Shown here piece after piece: positions 17,529 to 26,968 of a stretch of 64,000 bases of DNA. The notes below the pieces were generated by a model. The model made no database searches. It worked only from the letters and a program-made list of their open reading frames with translations, and was not told where the DNA came from. This DNA is from Natrinema caseinilyticum (GTDB taxonomy: Archaea; Halobacteriota; Halobacteria; Halobacteriales; Natrialbaceae). A program made the translations under genes and the position numbers. The DNA lies in contig NZ_CP100445.1 in NCBI RefSeq assembly GCF_024227435.1, positions 1,054,001 to 1,118,000 on the forward strand, in the 5' to 3' direction. Positions within the stretch are counted from its first letter, which is position 1. Every line of letters begins with the position of its first letter.

Positions 17529-18695
17529 GTGCAACTCAATAGCATTCGGATCGTCGACTTGACTCGCCTCCTTCCGGGACCGTATGCCACCCAGCTGCTC
17601 AGCGACATGGGTGCCGAAGTGATTAAAATAGAGGATCCCGACACCGGGGACTACGCGCGGTTTATCGAGCCCATGGCGCCCAACGACGTCGGTGCCGTCT
17701 TCTCAGCGATCAACCGCGGGAAAAAGAGTGTCACACTCGATCTCAAAGACGATGAGGGCCGGGCGGCGTTCTACGAGCTGATCGAGGATGCTGACGTCGT
17801 CTTCGAGCAATTCCGACCCGGAGTGGCCGAACGCCTCGGTATCGACTACGAAACGCTCCGGGAGCGAAATCCGGACGTCGTCTACTGCTCGCTGTCGGGG
17901 TACGGCCAGGAGGGGCCGTACAGCGACCGAGTCGGTCACGACCTCAACTACGCCGGGTTCGCCGGCCTCGTCGATATGACTCGAGGCAGCACGGACGACG
18001 ACCCAGAGATACCGGGATACCCTATCGGCGATATGGCCGGTGGAACGTTCGCCGCGCTCAGCATCGTGAGCGCGCTACTGGACCGAGAGCTCTCGGGTGG
18101 CGGTGGGAACTACATCGACGTGTCGATGACCGATGCCGTGCTCTCGTTCTCACAGGCGGTTAGCTGCCTGGCGCTGTACGGCGATGATCCGCGTCCGGGC
18201 GAGACGGAACTGACCGGAAAATTTCCCTGTTACGATATTTACCGGACGGCGGACGATGAGTACGTAACGGTCGCCGCTCTCGAGCCCAAGTTCTGGCGGA
18301 ACCTCTGCGAGGCGCTCGGCCGCGAGGACCTGATCGATAAGCACCGAGCCGATGATGAAGCGACGCGCGAGGCCGTTCACGACGTGCTATCGGAAACGTT
18401 TGCGTCGAAGACCCGTTCAGAGTGGGAGGCCGAACTCGGGGAGAAAGACGTCATGCTCGGCATCGTAAAGAGTCCGAACGAGGCGCTAGCAGACCGCCAC
18501 ATCGAGAGTCGTGGGATCATCGAGGGTGCCGACGGGCCGCTTCCACGAATCGGGTATCCGGCCCAGGTCGAACGCGGCCTCGACGACGGTGATGAAACCG
18601 TTCCGGAGATGGGCGAACACACGAACGACGTGCTCGAGTCGGTCGGAATCGGCGAGGACGCTATCGAAGAGTTGCGCGAACGGGACGTCGTCTAG
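17529..18695 (+). CDS. CaiB/BaiF family CoA-transferase (class III)
   Basis: A 388-residue class III CoA-transferase, which moves CoA between acyl-CoA and free acids through an aspartyl-CoA thioester. The N-terminus has RIVDLTRLLPGPYATQLL, followed by the family strand AEVIKIEDP, and the catalytic Asp lies in GDMAGG (Asp168). The C-terminal part carries the family's PRIGYPAQV and MGEHTNDVLES segments. The GTG at 17529 gives the usual LNSIRIVDLTR opening and follows a TATA-like box at leaderless distance; a GTG at 17511 is an alternative. It is followed after 79 bases by acyl-CoA ligase 2 on the same strand. Closest roles in the family are formyl-CoA/carnitine, alpha-methylacyl-CoA racemase and succinyl-CoA:acid transfer; the acid is not known. 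Confidence 0.88.
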   Translation: MQLNSIRIVDLTRLLPGPYATQLLSDMGAEVIKIEDPDTGDYARFIEPMAPNDVGAVFSAINRGKKSVTLDLKDDEGRAAFYELIEDADVVFEQFRPGVAERLGIDYETLRERNPDVVYCSLSGYGQEGPYSDRVGHDLNYAGFAGLVDMTRGSTDDDPEIPGYPIGDMAGGTFAALSIVSALLDRELSGGGGNYIDVSMTDAVLSFSQAVSCLALYGDDPRPGETELTGKFPCYDIYRTADDEYVTVAALEPKFWRNLCEALGREDLIDKHRADDEATREAVHDVLSETFASKTRSEWEAELGEKDVMLGIVKSPNEALADRHIESRGIIEGADGPLPRIGYPAQVERGLDDGDETVPEMGEHTNDVLESVGIGEDAIEELRERDVV

Positions 18696-18774
18696 CGAAC
18701 GGTTCGGCCGTCAGCGGCTCCGATATCCTATTTCTGACGGGAAATATAAGTATTGCCACGATGACTGCTCTCCC

Positions 18775-20466
18775 ATGACGGATGACGTGCCATCAGTCGG
18801 CGAATTGACTCCATATCACTTTCACGAACGGGAGTGGGAGAGTTACGAAGCGCTCCGAGACGAATTCGAGTGGGAAATCCCGGATCGGATGAACATGGCC
18901 CAGTACGTCTGTGACCGACACGCGACGGACGAGGACACCGCCGGGCTGATTTACGAGGATAGTCACGGCCGTGAAGGGCAATACACGTTCGCAGAAATGA
19001 AAGCGGTGACTGACCGACTCGCGAACTACCTGACCGGCGCTGGCCTCGCCCGTGGGGATCGTGTTGCCATCTGCGTCCCGCAAAAGCCGGAAACTGCCCT
19101 CTCGCATATCGCTATTTGGAAGACGGGCGGTGTTTCCGTTCCCCTGTCGACGTTATTTGGCCCTGATGCGCTCCGCTACCGCCTCGACAACAGCGATGCG
19201 AAGATGGTGATCGTGGATGAAACGAACGTCGAAAACCTCCGGGAGGTCAAAGACGACCTCGACCAACTCGAGGAGATACTCGTGGTCGGCGACACCGAAC
19301 TCGAATCGGACGAATCCTCGTTCTGGACGGCCCTCCGGGAGAGTGCCGCCGAGTTCCAACCGGCGAGAACGACAGCAGAAGACGACGCCGTCATCATTTA
19401 TACGAGCGGGACGACGGGTGATCCAAAGGGTGTCGTACACGCACACAGAATGCTGCTCGGACAACTCCCCGGTTTCGTCTGCCTCTTCTGCAATGCGAGA
19501 CTCGAGGACGATGATGTCTTTTGGGTCGTCGCAGACTGGGCGTGGAAAGGATCGCTGTTCGACTTCGTATTTCCGGCGCTGTTCTACGGGAAGCCGGTGC
19601 TCGCATACGAAGAGCACGGTTCGTTCGATCCCGAAACGGCGTTCACGCTCGTCGAGCGACACGACCTGACGAGTCTGTATATTCCACCGACGGCGCTCCG
19701 TCGAATGATGAACGAAGTCGGTGACCCGGAAGAACGATACGATCCGCGCTCGGTTCGGGTTCTCGGAAGTGGCGGTGAGGCTCTCGGAAAGACGCTTCCA
19801 CGATGGGTCGAGGACGTCCTCGGCGCGACGGTACACGAAGGATACGGGCAAACGGAGGCATCGCCGCTGGTCGGCAACTGTGTCGAATACTTCGAGTACA
19901 AGCGTAACATCGGAAAGCCGCTTCCTGGCATCGAACTTGACGTTCTCGATGTAAACGATCGGACGTCGGTATCGGCCGGTGAAACGGGTGAAATTGCCGT
20001 GAAATCTAATTCCCCGAATCTGTTCAAGAGCTACTGGCGCAATCCCGAAAAAACGGAGTCTAAGTTCTACGGCGACTGGATGCTCACGGAGGACCTCGCG
20101 GTTAAAACGGAAGACGGCTATCTCGACTTCGTCAGCCGGAAAGACGACGTGATCATTTCGTCTGGGTACCGGATTGGACCAGAAGAAGTCGAAGACGCGA
20201 TCGCGAAGCACGAGGCCATCGCCGACGCTGGCGTCATTGGAGTATCCGACGAAAATCGCGGGAACATCGTGAAGGCGTACGTGACTGTCACGAAGGGCTA
20301 CGAACCGTCGGACGATCTTCGTCGGGCCGTCCAATCGTTCGTCAAAGATAATCTGGCGAGATACAAGTATCCGAGAGAGATCGAATTCATCGACGAACTG
20401 CCGAAGTCGACGACCGGAAAAATACGCCGGAGTTCCCTCCAAGAGATGGAAGAAAAAAGTCGATGA
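18775..20466 (+). CDS. Acyl-CoA synthetase (medium-chain/AcsM-like) 2
   Basis: A 563-residue ANL ligase activating a carboxylic acid to its CoA thioester. The A3 loop YTSGTTGDPKGVVH lies at about 208-221, the A5 region reads HEGYGQTEASPL, the hinge is DWMLTEDLAVKTEDGYLDFVSRKDDVI, and the catalytic Lys is in PKSTTGKIRRSSL. The N-terminal YHFHEREW segment and overall form match the acetyl/medium-chain acyl-CoA synthetase branch rather than the fatty-acid branch of ligase 1. It has strong full-length similarity to the product of 31699-33384 (same motifs and N-terminus), so they are paralogues. The ATG at 18775 is chosen since the frame upstream overlaps the CoA-transferase end. A likely operon with the CoA-transferase precedes the acyl-CoA dehydrogenase at 20688. 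Confidence 0.9.
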   Translation: MTDDVPSVGELTPYHFHEREWESYEALRDEFEWEIPDRMNMAQYVCDRHATDEDTAGLIYEDSHGREGQYTFAEMKAVTDRLANYLTGAGLARGDRVAICVPQKPETALSHIAIWKTGGVSVPLSTLFGPDALRYRLDNSDAKMVIVDETNVENLREVKDDLDQLEEILVVGDTELESDESSFWTALRESAAEFQPARTTAEDDAVIIYTSGTTGDPKGVVHAHRMLLGQLPGFVCLFCNARLEDDDVFWVVADWAWKGSLFDFVFPALFYGKPVLAYEEHGSFDPETAFTLVERHDLTSLYIPPTALRRMMNEVGDPEERYDPRSVRVLGSGGEALGKTLPRWVEDVLGATVHEGYGQTEASPLVGNCVEYFEYKRNIGKPLPGIELDVLDVNDRTSVSAGETGEIAVKSNSPNLFKSYWRNPEKTESKFYGDWMLTEDLAVKTEDGYLDFVSRKDDVIISSGYRIGPEEVEDAIAKHEAIADAGVIGVSDENRGNIVKAYVTVTKGYEPSDDLRRAVQSFVKDNLARYKYPREIEFIDELPKSTTGKIRRSSLQEMEEKSR

Positions 20467-20687
20467 CCGTATGCGCTGATACGCAGTGGACGATTCGGTA
20501 GGAATCAGACCGCCCGGGACCGATACCACTGTACCGTCTCTGATACCTCTGCATTATAGTATTCTACGCGTGCGCAAGTGACCGTAGCATCGCGCGTCCG
20601 GGCGCCCAAACAGGAGAGGCACCGCCTCAGTGGGTGTGGCAACCGCAAACATATATGTGAGTGGTGCCGAAAGGATGAGATCACCGT

Positions 20688-21920
20688 ATGGAGTACAACG
20701 ATTCTGAGCAAGCGCAAGCAGTCGCCCAGCGAATTCGCGAGTTCGTCGACGGGGTAGTCTTACCCATCGAGCGAGATCTCCCCGGCGGTGTTCCGGTGTC
20801 CCAGGAACTACTCGACGAACTACGGGCAGAAGCGAGAGCCCACGACGTGTTCGCCCCCCAAGTTTCCAAAGAATACGGCGGGCTCGGCCTCACTTTCCGA
20901 GATGCATTACCCGCTTACGAAGAAGGTGGGCGGAGCTTTCTCGCGATGCCGGCCATCCGAACTGATCCGCCGGACGAAGGGAACATCCATCTCCTCGAAT
21001 TGCTCGGAACGGACGACCAGAAAGACGAATGGTTGCGCCCCCTCGTGAACGGTGACATTTCATCGGCGTTTGCGATGACGGAACCGATGCAGGGCGGCGG
21101 CGCCGACCCGAAGATGATCGAAACGTACGCCGAGAAAGACGGTGACGAATGGGTGCTTACCGGTCACAAGTGGTGGATCACGAACGGAAGCGACGCGGAC
21201 TTCTTCCTCGTGATGGCACGGACCGATCGTGACGCTCACCCGTACAAAGGGTGTTCGATACTGCTCGTCCCGGCCGATTCGGACGGTATCGACATCGTCA
21301 GAGACATCCCTCACATGGGCGAGGAGACACTGTCTCGCGCACACACGGAGTTGATCTTTGACGGTGTTCGCGTGCCCGAAGAGAACATCCTCGGAACGGT
21401 CGACTCCGGGTTCCAGCACGCACAACAGCGGATGGTGCCAGCGAGGCTCACCCGTTCGATGCAATTCTCGGGGATGGCCGAGCGCGCTCTCGATATCGCG
21501 AAAGCGTTCATGAGCGAGCGGGAGGTGTTCGGCGAACCAGTGAGCGAGAAGCAGGGGCCGCGCTTCGACGTCGCTGACGCGAGAACACGGCTTCACGCCG
21601 CACGGACGATGGTCCGTCACGCCGCTGATGTATACGCAGGCGGGGATCAGGCTCGAATCGAGGCCGCCATGGCCAAGTATTTCTCGACGAACGTCGCTCA
21701 GGAGGTCATCGATACCGCTCTCCAGTTCTGTGGCGCTAACGGAATCGGTATGGATCTACCGCTCGCAGAATTCTATCAGGATGTCCGTATCATTCGTATT
21801 GCGGACGGCCCCGACGAGGTACAAAAGCGCGTCATCGCTCGTGACGCGTTCGAAGACATCGACGAGCGCGAAATCGAACACGTATCGCGATATATGGATC
21901 CGCGGACGAGACGTGACTGA
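20688..21920 (+). CDS. Acyl-CoA dehydrogenase
   Basis: A 410-residue FAD-dependent acyl-CoA dehydrogenase with the three-domain order: N-terminal helical domain (EYGGLGLTF), middle beta domain (SSAFAMTEPMQGGGADP with the FAD/substrate segment, then WVLTGHKWWITNG), and C-terminal helical domain (LTRSMQFSGMAERALDIA, then CGANGIGMDLPLAEFYQDVRI). Enzymes of the family form the alpha,beta-double bond of acyl-CoA in beta-oxidation; ACAD10/11-related members act with a kinase on 4-hydroxyacyl-CoA. A kinase of the ACAD10/11 type is encoded at 29060-30109, but this gene does not carry that domain. It sits 221 bases after acyl-CoA ligase 2, on the same strand. Confidence 0.92.
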   Translation: MEYNDSEQAQAVAQRIREFVDGVVLPIERDLPGGVPVSQELLDELRAEARAHDVFAPQVSKEYGGLGLTFRDALPAYEEGGRSFLAMPAIRTDPPDEGNIHLLELLGTDDQKDEWLRPLVNGDISSAFAMTEPMQGGGADPKMIETYAEKDGDEWVLTGHKWWITNGSDADFFLVMARTDRDAHPYKGCSILLVPADSDGIDIVRDIPHMGEETLSRAHTELIFDGVRVPEENILGTVDSGFQHAQQRMVPARLTRSMQFSGMAERALDIAKAFMSEREVFGEPVSEKQGPRFDVADARTRLHAARTMVRHAADVYAGGDQARIEAAMAKYFSTNVAQEVIDTALQFCGANGIGMDLPLAEFYQDVRIIRIADGPDEVQKRVIARDAFEDIDEREIEHVSRYMDPRTRRD

Positions 21921-22060
21921 GAAGAACGGTTCCATGGCTCGCTCACCGACGGCCGTTTCGGAAGATAACCGATACTATACCCCCAAAACACATTCATACT
22001 GATATATAATTATCTGTTCAATTAACTTTTTCTACCGTAGTGTAATTGTCGAGAGTGGTC

Positions 22061-23068
22061 ATGAGGCTTGGAATAGGCCCACTTACGACACAGATACCGG
22101 AGGATGATCCGCGGACTCCGGAAGAGAAATTACAAGAATCAGTCGCTCTCGCGAAAAAAGCCGAAGAAAAGGGGTTCGACTCAGTGTGGGTGTCCCAACA
22201 CCACCGCTCGGAGGATAATTACCTCTCTTCCCCGTTCATCTTGTGTTCGGCGATCGCCGAAGCGACCTCTGAGATCACTATCGGTGTCGGCGTCGCGCTG
22301 GCTCCGTTTTACGAGCCGCTCCAGCTAGCAGAGGATGCCGCCACAGTCGACGCACTTTCCGGTGGCCGGCTTCAACTCGGACTTGCGATCGGCTACCACG
22401 ATCCGGAGTTCGAACAGTTCGACGTGCCAAAGTCCGAACGCGTGCCACGTCTCATCGATTGCGTGGAAGTCTGCAGACGAGCATGGTCGGAGGGGCGGTT
22501 CTCGTACGACGGTCATACCGTCTCCTACGACGAGGCAGTCGTGAACCCAACACCGCCACAGGGAGACAATTTACCCATCGTACTCGGCGGATTGAGCGAG
22601 CCGGCCATACGACGGTGTGCAGAGATGGGAGACGCCTACATCGGCGGCCTCACATCGACGTTCACGGAAATAGAAGGAATCGCCGAGATACTCGAGGACG
22701 AGGGAGCTGATCTCGACGAATATCCGATGCACCTCCTTCGCGACGGGTTTATCGGCGACGACAAGGCGGATGCATGGGAGCGAATGCAGAATGGGTTATT
22801 GTACACGCAAAATATTTACGCGAAATGGTTTGCCGAATCCTCCGACTTCGAAGAGATGGAGGAGCCAGATGACCCTGAGGAGGCCTTCAAAGCGTTCTCA
22901 GTATATGGAGGAGCGGATGATCTCGTCGAAGAGATCCAGCGGTATGAGGGCGTGATCAACGATGAGAGCCACTTCATCATGCGGCTGGAATATCCGACGA
23001 TGGATCACGAAACGGCCGTCGAGGCAGTGGGACGGTTCGGCGATGAGGTGCTCCCTCAACTACGGTGA
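22061..23068 (+). CDS. LLM-class flavin-dependent oxidoreductase 2 (short form)
   Basis: A 335-residue luciferase-like TIM-barrel protein, the short single-chain form. Landmarks are the opening RLGIGPLTTQ, the SVWVSQHH strand, the TIGVGVALAPFYEP loop, and GRLQLGLAIGYHDPEFEQF for the cofactor phosphate. The ATG at 22061 starts this domain; the frame is open from a TTG at 22046. Members may use FMNH2 or F420; substrate is unknown. It is followed on the opposite strand by an alpha/beta hydrolase, giving an oxygenase/hydrolase pairing. Confidence 0.88.
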   Translation: MRLGIGPLTTQIPEDDPRTPEEKLQESVALAKKAEEKGFDSVWVSQHHRSEDNYLSSPFILCSAIAEATSEITIGVGVALAPFYEPLQLAEDAATVDALSGGRLQLGLAIGYHDPEFEQFDVPKSERVPRLIDCVEVCRRAWSEGRFSYDGHTVSYDEAVVNPTPPQGDNLPIVLGGLSEPAIRRCAEMGDAYIGGLTSTFTEIEGIAEILEDEGADLDEYPMHLLRDGFIGDDKADAWERMQNGLLYTQNIYAKWFAESSDFEEMEEPDDPEEAFKAFSVYGGADDLVEEIQRYEGVINDESHFIMRLEYPTMDHETAVEAVGRFGDEVLPQLR

Positions 23069-23236
23069 ACCAGGGTGATCGACCGTAGAACTGCCCGGCC
23101 ACGGCATTATTTTTCGATTTTCGATGGAGACGTGAAAGACGATTCCACCGGCGCTGTGGTGATGTGACAGACGGTTCCACCGACACCGTCTGTATCCAGT
23201 GCATGAAAGAACGCGGTTCCCGATCGCCGTCCGTCG

Positions 23237-24046
23237 TCAGAACGAATCGAGGAAGTCGCCGAAGTCTTCGTTGAACTGATCGGTGATTTCCCAGTGTGGG
23301 GTATGGCCCACGTCATCGTACTCGACGAGTTCGGCGTCGTCTATCTCCGCCGCCATCTCGCGGGCACCTTCTAGCGAACAGAACGCATCTTGGTTGCCCT
23401 GGAAGATCGTCGTCGGAACGTCGATGTTCGTGACGTCGTCGGTCATATCCTCTTCCATCAGCGCTTCGAACGAGGGAACACCGGCCCACGTCGGCGTCTG
23501 CATCGAGAGTTCCCACATGTACTGGTGGGTTGCATCGTCGACCTCGCGATGAACTGCCTGTTCGTAGACCGTATGTCTGTAGTCCGGACGATCGTTCTTC
23601 TCCATTTCGAGGAGCGGGAGGACCTCTTCCTCTGGAAGCCCGTGCGGGAAGTCCTCATCCTGAAGGAACTTCGGTGCGGCGGGCCCGATCAGTCCAAGCT
23701 GGCTGATATAATCTCCGAACGAACCTGCATACCTGGTTACGACGCCCCCGCCCATCGACCAGCCAACGAGTGTCGCGTCGTCCACGTTCAGTTCCCCCAT
23801 GAGGTGTTGCAAGTCCCGACACTGAGTATCGTAGTCGTAATCACCCGCCGGTTTCTCGGATTTCCCGTGTCCCCGGAGGTCGACCCCGATCATACGGTAA
23901 GAGTCGTTAAACGCCGCGATTTGGGGATCGAAAAACTCGTGGCTGGCACTCCATCCGTGAACCAGTACGACCGGGTGTCCTTCTCCTACGTCCTCGTAAA
24001 AGAGTTCGGTACCGTCGAATGATTCTACTGTGGGCATGTTACGCAT
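23237..24046 (-). CDS. Alpha/beta hydrolase
   Basis: A 269-residue alpha/beta-fold hydrolase with the oxyanion segment VVLVHGWSASHEFFDP, the strand DLRGHGKSEKP, the nucleophile elbow GWSMGGG (Ser about residue 96), a charge-relay Asp in FQGNQDAF and the final His in DDVGHTPHWE. Members hydrolyse esters, lactones, enol-lactones or epoxides. Beside LLM monooxygenases, hydrolysis of a Baeyer-Villiger ester or lactone product is plausible. Two start codons are present (24046 and 24037); the first is used. It is convergent with LLM gene 2, 168 bases away. Confidence 0.88.
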   Translation of the reverse strand: MRNMPTVESFDGTELFYEDVGEGHPVVLVHGWSASHEFFDPQIAAFNDSYRMIGVDLRGHGKSEKPAGDYDYDTQCRDLQHLMGELNVDDATLVGWSMGGGVVTRYAGSFGDYISQLGLIGPAAPKFLQDEDFPHGLPEEEVLPLLEMEKNDRPDYRHTVYEQAVHREVDDATHQYMWELSMQTPTWAGVPSFEALMEEDMTDDVTNIDVPTTIFQGNQDAFCSLEGAREMAAEIDDAELVEYDDVGHTPHWEITDQFNEDFGDFLDSF

Positions 24047-24421
24047 TCACACTTCATAACGGACGTACAAATACATTTGGGGAACCATAATCTGTCAGAT
24101 ATAAAAATGGGTTCGATCGCCCGCCACGAACCGTACAGGCGGCAGGACGGGTGTGCCGGAACTCGACTCGAGTTCGGAACGGATTCGGCACGTGAGGTGA
24201 AAGACATCCGCTTCGGTATCCGGGTGTCGTGGAACGAACGGAATCAGAGGAATCGTGTCCGAATCGTATCGGCGAAATTACTGATCGGTCTTCGCGGCTA
24301 TCGCACAGGCCCACGTGTGGCAGACAGGTTCGAAGATACGTTACGTCGGATAGTGCTGAGGGCTGGCGATAATCGGCACAGGAATCGAGGAACGCAGCGA
24401 TAAGAAGGAGCGGAATCGGCC
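24047..24421. other. Intergenic region, promoter of the alpha/beta hydrolase at one end
   Basis: About 375 bases. The end next to 24046 is AT-rich and should hold the hydrolase promoter (TATTTGT at about 24066-24072). The rest shows no gene. Confidence 0.4.
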
Positions 24422-25789
24422 TCAGTAGCCGGGATCTCCCGGACTCGGCCACTCTTCGCGCATCCAGGGGATGATGTTCTCACCGAAGTGCTTCAACTGG
24501 GCGTTCGCTTCCTCGGGTTTCATTCCGGCAACTTCGAACCACGCTTCAAAGTTGAAATCCTCGTATTCGAGCGTGTTCTTGAAGTCTGCAATCTTCTCCT
24601 TCAGTTCCTCCGTATCGCCAATCATCGCGATGTCACGCTCTATTAACATATCCGCCGTGACCGTGGTGTCTGGATCGATGGGGTCTTCGTCGACGTCTGA
24701 GAGAACGGCTGCGAATCCGAACGGGCCGAAATACGACCACCCGTGCTCGAGACCTGTTTTCCACCGCTCGAGCGTCTCGGCGTCGTGACCGGGGACGTCC
24801 GTGTTGAAGATAAAGCGGCCGACCATGCAGCCACGCTGACGGTTTTCGTCCCACCCGCGCTTGAACGGTTCGCCGTCGTACTCGGGACGTCGGTCCGGCC
24901 ACCCGGCCTCTTCGGAGAATTCCATGTACATGTCGATGTTCTGTTTCATCACCCTCGGTGGCTCGAGGGTAAAGAACCCGTTGAATCCATTTTTCGCCCC
25001 GTATTCGATGGTGCGTGGCGACGTCATCGGGAGCCAGATCTGCGGATACGGTTTCTGCTGGGGCTGCGGATAGACGGGGAACGATTTGAGCGTCGTTCCA
25101 CCCCCGATCACAGAGTTCATGGCGACCATGGAGTATTTCTCTTCTTCCTTCCAGTCCAGCATGTCGTCAACCTCGTTCTCAGTGACATCCGCTTCCAGCC
25201 ATTTCTTCTCCATCGAATGGTGCCACTTCGTGTGCTTCGGGGGGTAGTAGTGGTAGTTTCCGTGGTACGAGAACAGGTCTTCCGTCCAGGCCTTCTCGAT
25301 GATTTCCCACTTTTCCATGAACGATTGACGGTTCTCTTCCTGGTCTTGTACGGAGCCGGACCAAAATTGTCCGAGTACTTCGTTCTCACGGGGCTGGTAT
25401 CCCCGACCGACGCCGATTTCTGCTCGCCCATCGCTGATCAGATCGAGCATCGCTGCTTGTTCGGCAAACCGGACCGGTTCGTGCCACGTGATGATGTTTC
25501 CACCCTGCGCGAGTTTGATATCGTCAGTTTGAGCCGCCACAGCCATCTGGCTCATCATCGGATTAGGACTGTACTCCGGCCCGGGTGCTTCAAAATGATG
25601 CTCGGGCATCACGTACCGGTCGAACCCGTACTCTTCGGCGAGAACTCCCCATTCGACCTGGTGTTTGGTTACCTGCTTCAAGTCTTCGTGTACGTCGCGA
25701 ATGGAGCCGTCAGTGATCTGTGTTCCGTCTTCCAGTTCCAACGGATCCAAATTGGTTGTCCCGATATGGAATACGCTAACTTCTACCAT
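24422..25789 (-). CDS. LLM-class flavin-dependent oxidoreductase 3
   Basis: A 455-residue luciferase-like protein, a close paralogue of the one at 7435-8805: same length, the same start (VFHIGTTNLD against VFHNGTTNLP), EHHF, the NIITWHEPVRFAEQ segment, GVGRGYQPRENEVLGQFW, and similar C-terminal domains. The two share an unusually long form for the LLM family (most are 320-400 residues), with an insertion after the GxGRGYQ loop. They may be two subunits of one enzyme, as luciferase alpha and beta are, or separate enzymes with different substrates. A minus-strand TATA-like CTATAAG lies about 35 bases before the ATG at 25789. It is divergent from the SDR gene at 26022. Confidence 0.9.
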   Translation of the reverse strand: MVEVSVFHIGTTNLDPLELEDGTQITDGSIRDVHEDLKQVTKHQVEWGVLAEEYGFDRYVMPEHHFEAPGPEYSPNPMMSQMAVAAQTDDIKLAQGGNIITWHEPVRFAEQAAMLDLISDGRAEIGVGRGYQPRENEVLGQFWSGSVQDQEENRQSFMEKWEIIEKAWTEDLFSYHGNYHYYPPKHTKWHHSMEKKWLEADVTENEVDDMLDWKEEEKYSMVAMNSVIGGGTTLKSFPVYPQPQQKPYPQIWLPMTSPRTIEYGAKNGFNGFFTLEPPRVMKQNIDMYMEFSEEAGWPDRRPEYDGEPFKRGWDENRQRGCMVGRFIFNTDVPGHDAETLERWKTGLEHGWSYFGPFGFAAVLSDVDEDPIDPDTTVTADMLIERDIAMIGDTEELKEKIADFKNTLEYEDFNFEAWFEVAGMKPEEANAQLKHFGENIIPWMREEWPSPGDPGY

Positions 25790-26021
25790 TGTACTACGAA
25801 ATCACATGCCACACTACCACACTTATAGATTTGGGCACACTCTCTTTCCGAGTCGAAAGTCGGACAGGGAGAGGAGAGATTCTTCACTGGTCCTCGACGG
25901 CACATATTGTTCACTCGTTATCTGTGGTACCAGAAAATTGTACCCAGGGAAGAAAGAAAAGGTGGAGGTGAGGCAAAGGAGTGTAAGAAGAATATAAGAG
26001 ACCGGTCGTGATAGGTGGACC

Positions 26022-26822
26022 ATGGCGGACGAAATATTTAGCGTCGACGCTTCAACTGCGATTGTGACGGGTGGCTCCGGCGGGATCGGTGCATCGATCG
26101 CCGAGCGATTCGTCGAGAACGGAGCGAACGTCGTCGTCTGTTCGCGAGAGCAGACGCGCGTCGATGAGGTTGCAGAGACGATCGACGACCGCAATCTGTC
26201 GGGCGACATTCGTGCTGTCGAATGTGATGTCACGGACCGACCAGCGGTCGACGAACTCGTAGAAGCAGCGGTCGATCAGTTCGGCAGTCTCGACGTCCTA
26301 GTGAACAACGCTGGGGCGAGTTTCATGGCCCCGTTCGAGGAACTGAGCGAGAACGGGTGGAAGACGATCGTCGATATCAATCTTCACGGTACGTTCCACT
26401 GTACGCAGGCGGCCACGACTCGGATGAAAGAACACGGCGGGGGATCTATCGTAAATATCTCCAGCAGCGCCGCCATCCACGGCGCTCCGCTGATGACTCA
26501 CTACGGAGCGGCCAAGGCAGGAATGCTCAATCTCACCCGAACGCTGGCCTACGAACTGGCGGATCACGATATCCGCGTCAATTGCATCGCGCCCGGGATC
26601 GTCGTGACCGAAGGGATGGAATCGCAGATGGGGTTCACCGCCGATGATATCGACCGGATGACCGTCAAGCGACGAGTCGGGCTTCCGGAAGAGATCGCCG
26701 ACGTCAGCCGATTCCTCGCGAGTCCTGCAGCGTCGTATCTCACGGGAGAGACGATCACCGTTGGCGGTGTACCGCGAGTTGAAGAAACACACGAATTCTC
26801 TGACCCGTATGCGTGGTCGTAG
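26022..26822 (+). CDS. Short-chain dehydrogenase/reductase 1
   Basis: A 266-residue classical SDR. Features are the Rossmann motif TGGSGGIG near the N-terminus (about 19-26), the NNAGASF strand, the catalytic Ser in NISSSAA, Tyr-x3-Lys in YGAAKAG, and the C-terminal GETITVGG. It oxidises or reduces a hydroxyl/ketone with NAD(P). It is similar to the product of 27801-28553. The ATG at 26022 is 9 bases after the end of an AT-rich segment, and an upstream frame does not extend it. It is divergent from LLM gene 3. In this context it could supply the ketone for the LLM oxygenase. Confidence 0.9.
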   Translation: MADEIFSVDASTAIVTGGSGGIGASIAERFVENGANVVVCSREQTRVDEVAETIDDRNLSGDIRAVECDVTDRPAVDELVEAAVDQFGSLDVLVNNAGASFMAPFEELSENGWKTIVDINLHGTFHCTQAATTRMKEHGGGSIVNISSSAAIHGAPLMTHYGAAKAGMLNLTRTLAYELADHDIRVNCIAPGIVVTEGMESQMGFTADDIDRMTVKRRVGLPEEIADVSRFLASPAASYLTGETITVGGVPRVEETHEFSDPYAWS

Positions 26823-26933
26823 AGAGACGAGACATTCACCTTCGGTATGATAACTCATCGTTGAGTTAGACCGTGAACTTCGTCTTCGCTTCGACTCCGT
26901 GTCGTCGACCTGCGTACGGACGACGGTCCAAAC

Positions 26934-26942
26934 GATTATACC
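26934..26942 (+). promoter_or_regulatory. TATA-like box of the NTF2-like gene
   Basis: GATTATACC lies about 27-35 bases before the ATG at 26969, the position expected for a leaderless haloarchaeal promoter. It supports that start over the farther upstream in-frame codons. Confidence 0.5.
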
Positions 26943-26968
26943 GACGAGCATGGGAATGGGTGACGCGC

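Noticed and set aside
24743-25828. A 361-codon plus-strand open frame
   Set aside because: It lies fully opposite LLM gene 3, whose motifs are clear; high-GC archaeal genes often leave long antisense frames.
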